DNA from: Qipengyuania sediminis
GTDB lineage: Bacteria; Pseudomonadota; Alphaproteobacteria; Sphingomonadales; Sphingomonadaceae
Assembly (NCBI RefSeq): GCF_004358425.1
Contig: NZ_CP037948.1
Span: 2,046,001-2,110,000 of the forward strand
Reading direction: 5' to 3'
DNA: 64,000 nt
Positions 63,475 to 64,000 of the stretch are shown here, one piece after another. The notes beneath the pieces were generated by a model that made no database searches, was not told where the DNA came from, and was given only the letters and a program-made list of their open reading frames with translations. A program made the position numbers and the translations under genes. The first letter of the stretch is position 1. Each line of letters begins with the position of its first letter.

Positions 63475-63654
63475 GAGATGTCCTTTGTGTTGCGGTCCGC
63501 GCCACGCCGGGCGCCCCCATAGCTCAACCCAAGTGCGCCCACCCTCGCACGCGTCAGTATCAGCGCAAACTCGGGGGACCTGCGTTCTGTTCCTGACCGG
63601 CGCGCCCTTGCTGCGTGTAGCCGGGCGGATCTTTTGTGCTAAGCCGCGCTCATC

Positions 63655-64000
63655 GTGACCCCATTTCCCTGGACCGATCTCCTCGTCATCGCCGGGCTGA
63701 TCCTGCTGAACGGCGTCTTCGCATTAAGTGAGCTCGCCATCGTTTCCGCACGAACCGCGCGGCTGCGCGCGGCGGCGGATCGGGGCAGCGCGGGCGCCCG
63801 CACCGCGCTCGAGCTTGCGGCGGACCCCGGTAAATTCCTATCGACGGTGCAGATCGGGATCACGCTCATCGGCATTATCGCCGGTGCCTATTCCGGCTCG
63901 AGCCTGGGGGGCCCGGTCGGGGAGCGGCTGGTGCCGCTCGGGGTTCCCGCTTCCTATGCCCCGGAGGCTGGCTTCGCCCTCGTGATCGCGCTGACGACCT
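63655..64000 (+). CDS. CNNM/HlyC-CorC-type membrane protein (DUF21), 5' part only
   Basis: The first 115 codons are in the window. The protein opens MTPFPWTDLLVIAGLILLNG, then FALSELAIVSARTARLRAAA, ALELAADPGKFLSTVQIGIT and LIGIIAGAYSGSSLGGPVGE, the DUF21 transmembrane domain of the hemolysin/CorC (CNNM) family linked to magnesium or other divalent cation transport. GTG at 63655 is the start, since the family opening begins right there. CBS and transporter-associated domains would be expected beyond the edge. Confidence 0.9.
   Translation, partial: MTPFPWTDLLVIAGLILLNGVFALSELAIVSARTARLRAAADRGSAGARTALELAADPGKFLSTVQIGITLIGIIAGAYSGSSLGGPVGERLVPLGVPASYAPEAGFALVIALTT

Noticed and set aside
1..64000. 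Mobile elements, CRISPR arrays, tRNA or rRNA genes
   Set aside because: Reading the window I found no transposase, integrase, repeat-spacer array, or recognisable tRNA or rRNA sequence. The polysaccharide locus could still be horizontally variable, but no element boundary is visible.

Overview
The window looks like a piece of chromosome from a high-GC alphaproteobacterium of the order Sphingomonadales, most likely the Erythrobacteraceae/Sphingomonadaceae group. The basis is the CtrA inhibitor SciP (DUF1153) beside mnmA, the sucC-etfB-etfA neighbourhood, the style of the housekeeping proteins, and a decayed gene of a secreted protein family that I know mainly from sphingomonads. This is judged from protein features, not from a database search. 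I saw no rRNA, tRNA, CRISPR array or insertion sequence.

Region 1 (1 to about 38.7 kb, all on the minus strand) is one surface-polysaccharide locus, read from right to left. It starts with a Wzy_C/ligase-like membrane protein, then the Wza-type export lipoprotein, the Wzc-type co-polymerase/tyrosine kinase, an unrecognised anchored protein and a Wzy-like polymerase. Next come glycosyltransferases, methyltransferases and four asparagine-synthase-like proteins. A contiguous wbpI-wbpB-wbpD-wbpE block follows, then a SDR epimerase, a second DegT aminotransferase, an acyltransferase, and a wbpG-glycosyltransferase-hisH-hisF block. The locus continues with the Wzx flippase, an L-2-hydroxyglutarate-oxidase-like flavoprotein, a two-domain oxidoreductase, a heparinase II/III-like protein, a WbuB-like glycosyltransferase, a UDP-HexNAc dehydrogenase and the start of a UDP-uronate 4-epimerase at the left edge. 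Many junctions are stop/start overlaps. The initiating polyprenyl-phosphate sugar transferase is divergent, on the plus strand at 38.97 kb.

Taken together the locus predicts a Wzx/Wzy-dependent acidic polysaccharide. Dehydrogenase, WbpB, WbpE, WbpD and WbpI would give UDP-2,3-diacetamido-2,3-dideoxy-mannuronic acid. WbpG with the HisH/HisF pair would convert an acetamido group to acetamidino. The AsnB-like proteins could amidate uronic-acid carboxyls. The 2-hydroxyglutarate oxidase may recycle the 2-hydroxyglutarate that WbpB-type enzymes make when they regenerate NAD+. This last link is my inference and is the most interesting idea in the window.

Region 2 (40.2 to 51 kb) is mixed housekeeping: a small lipoprotein, fabI, a YihY membrane protein, a DnaJ-like co-chaperone, wecB, pdxH, a cation diffusion facilitator, a PhzF protein, a serine hydrolase, a small cysteine-containing membrane protein, mnmA, a small conserved protein, sciP and a GlsB/YeaQ-type membrane protein followed by a clear terminator.

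Region 3 (51 to 64 kb) holds an RND adaptor and permease (the permease has an extra two-helix insert), a DUF445 membrane protein, a frameshifted secreted-protein remnant, a histone-deacetylase-family amidohydrolase, etfA/etfB with a likely MerR/LiuR-type operator, sucC without sucD, an inositol-monophosphatase-family enzyme, an OmpA-family lipoprotein with a terminator, and the start of a CNNM/HlyC-type membrane protein at the right edge.
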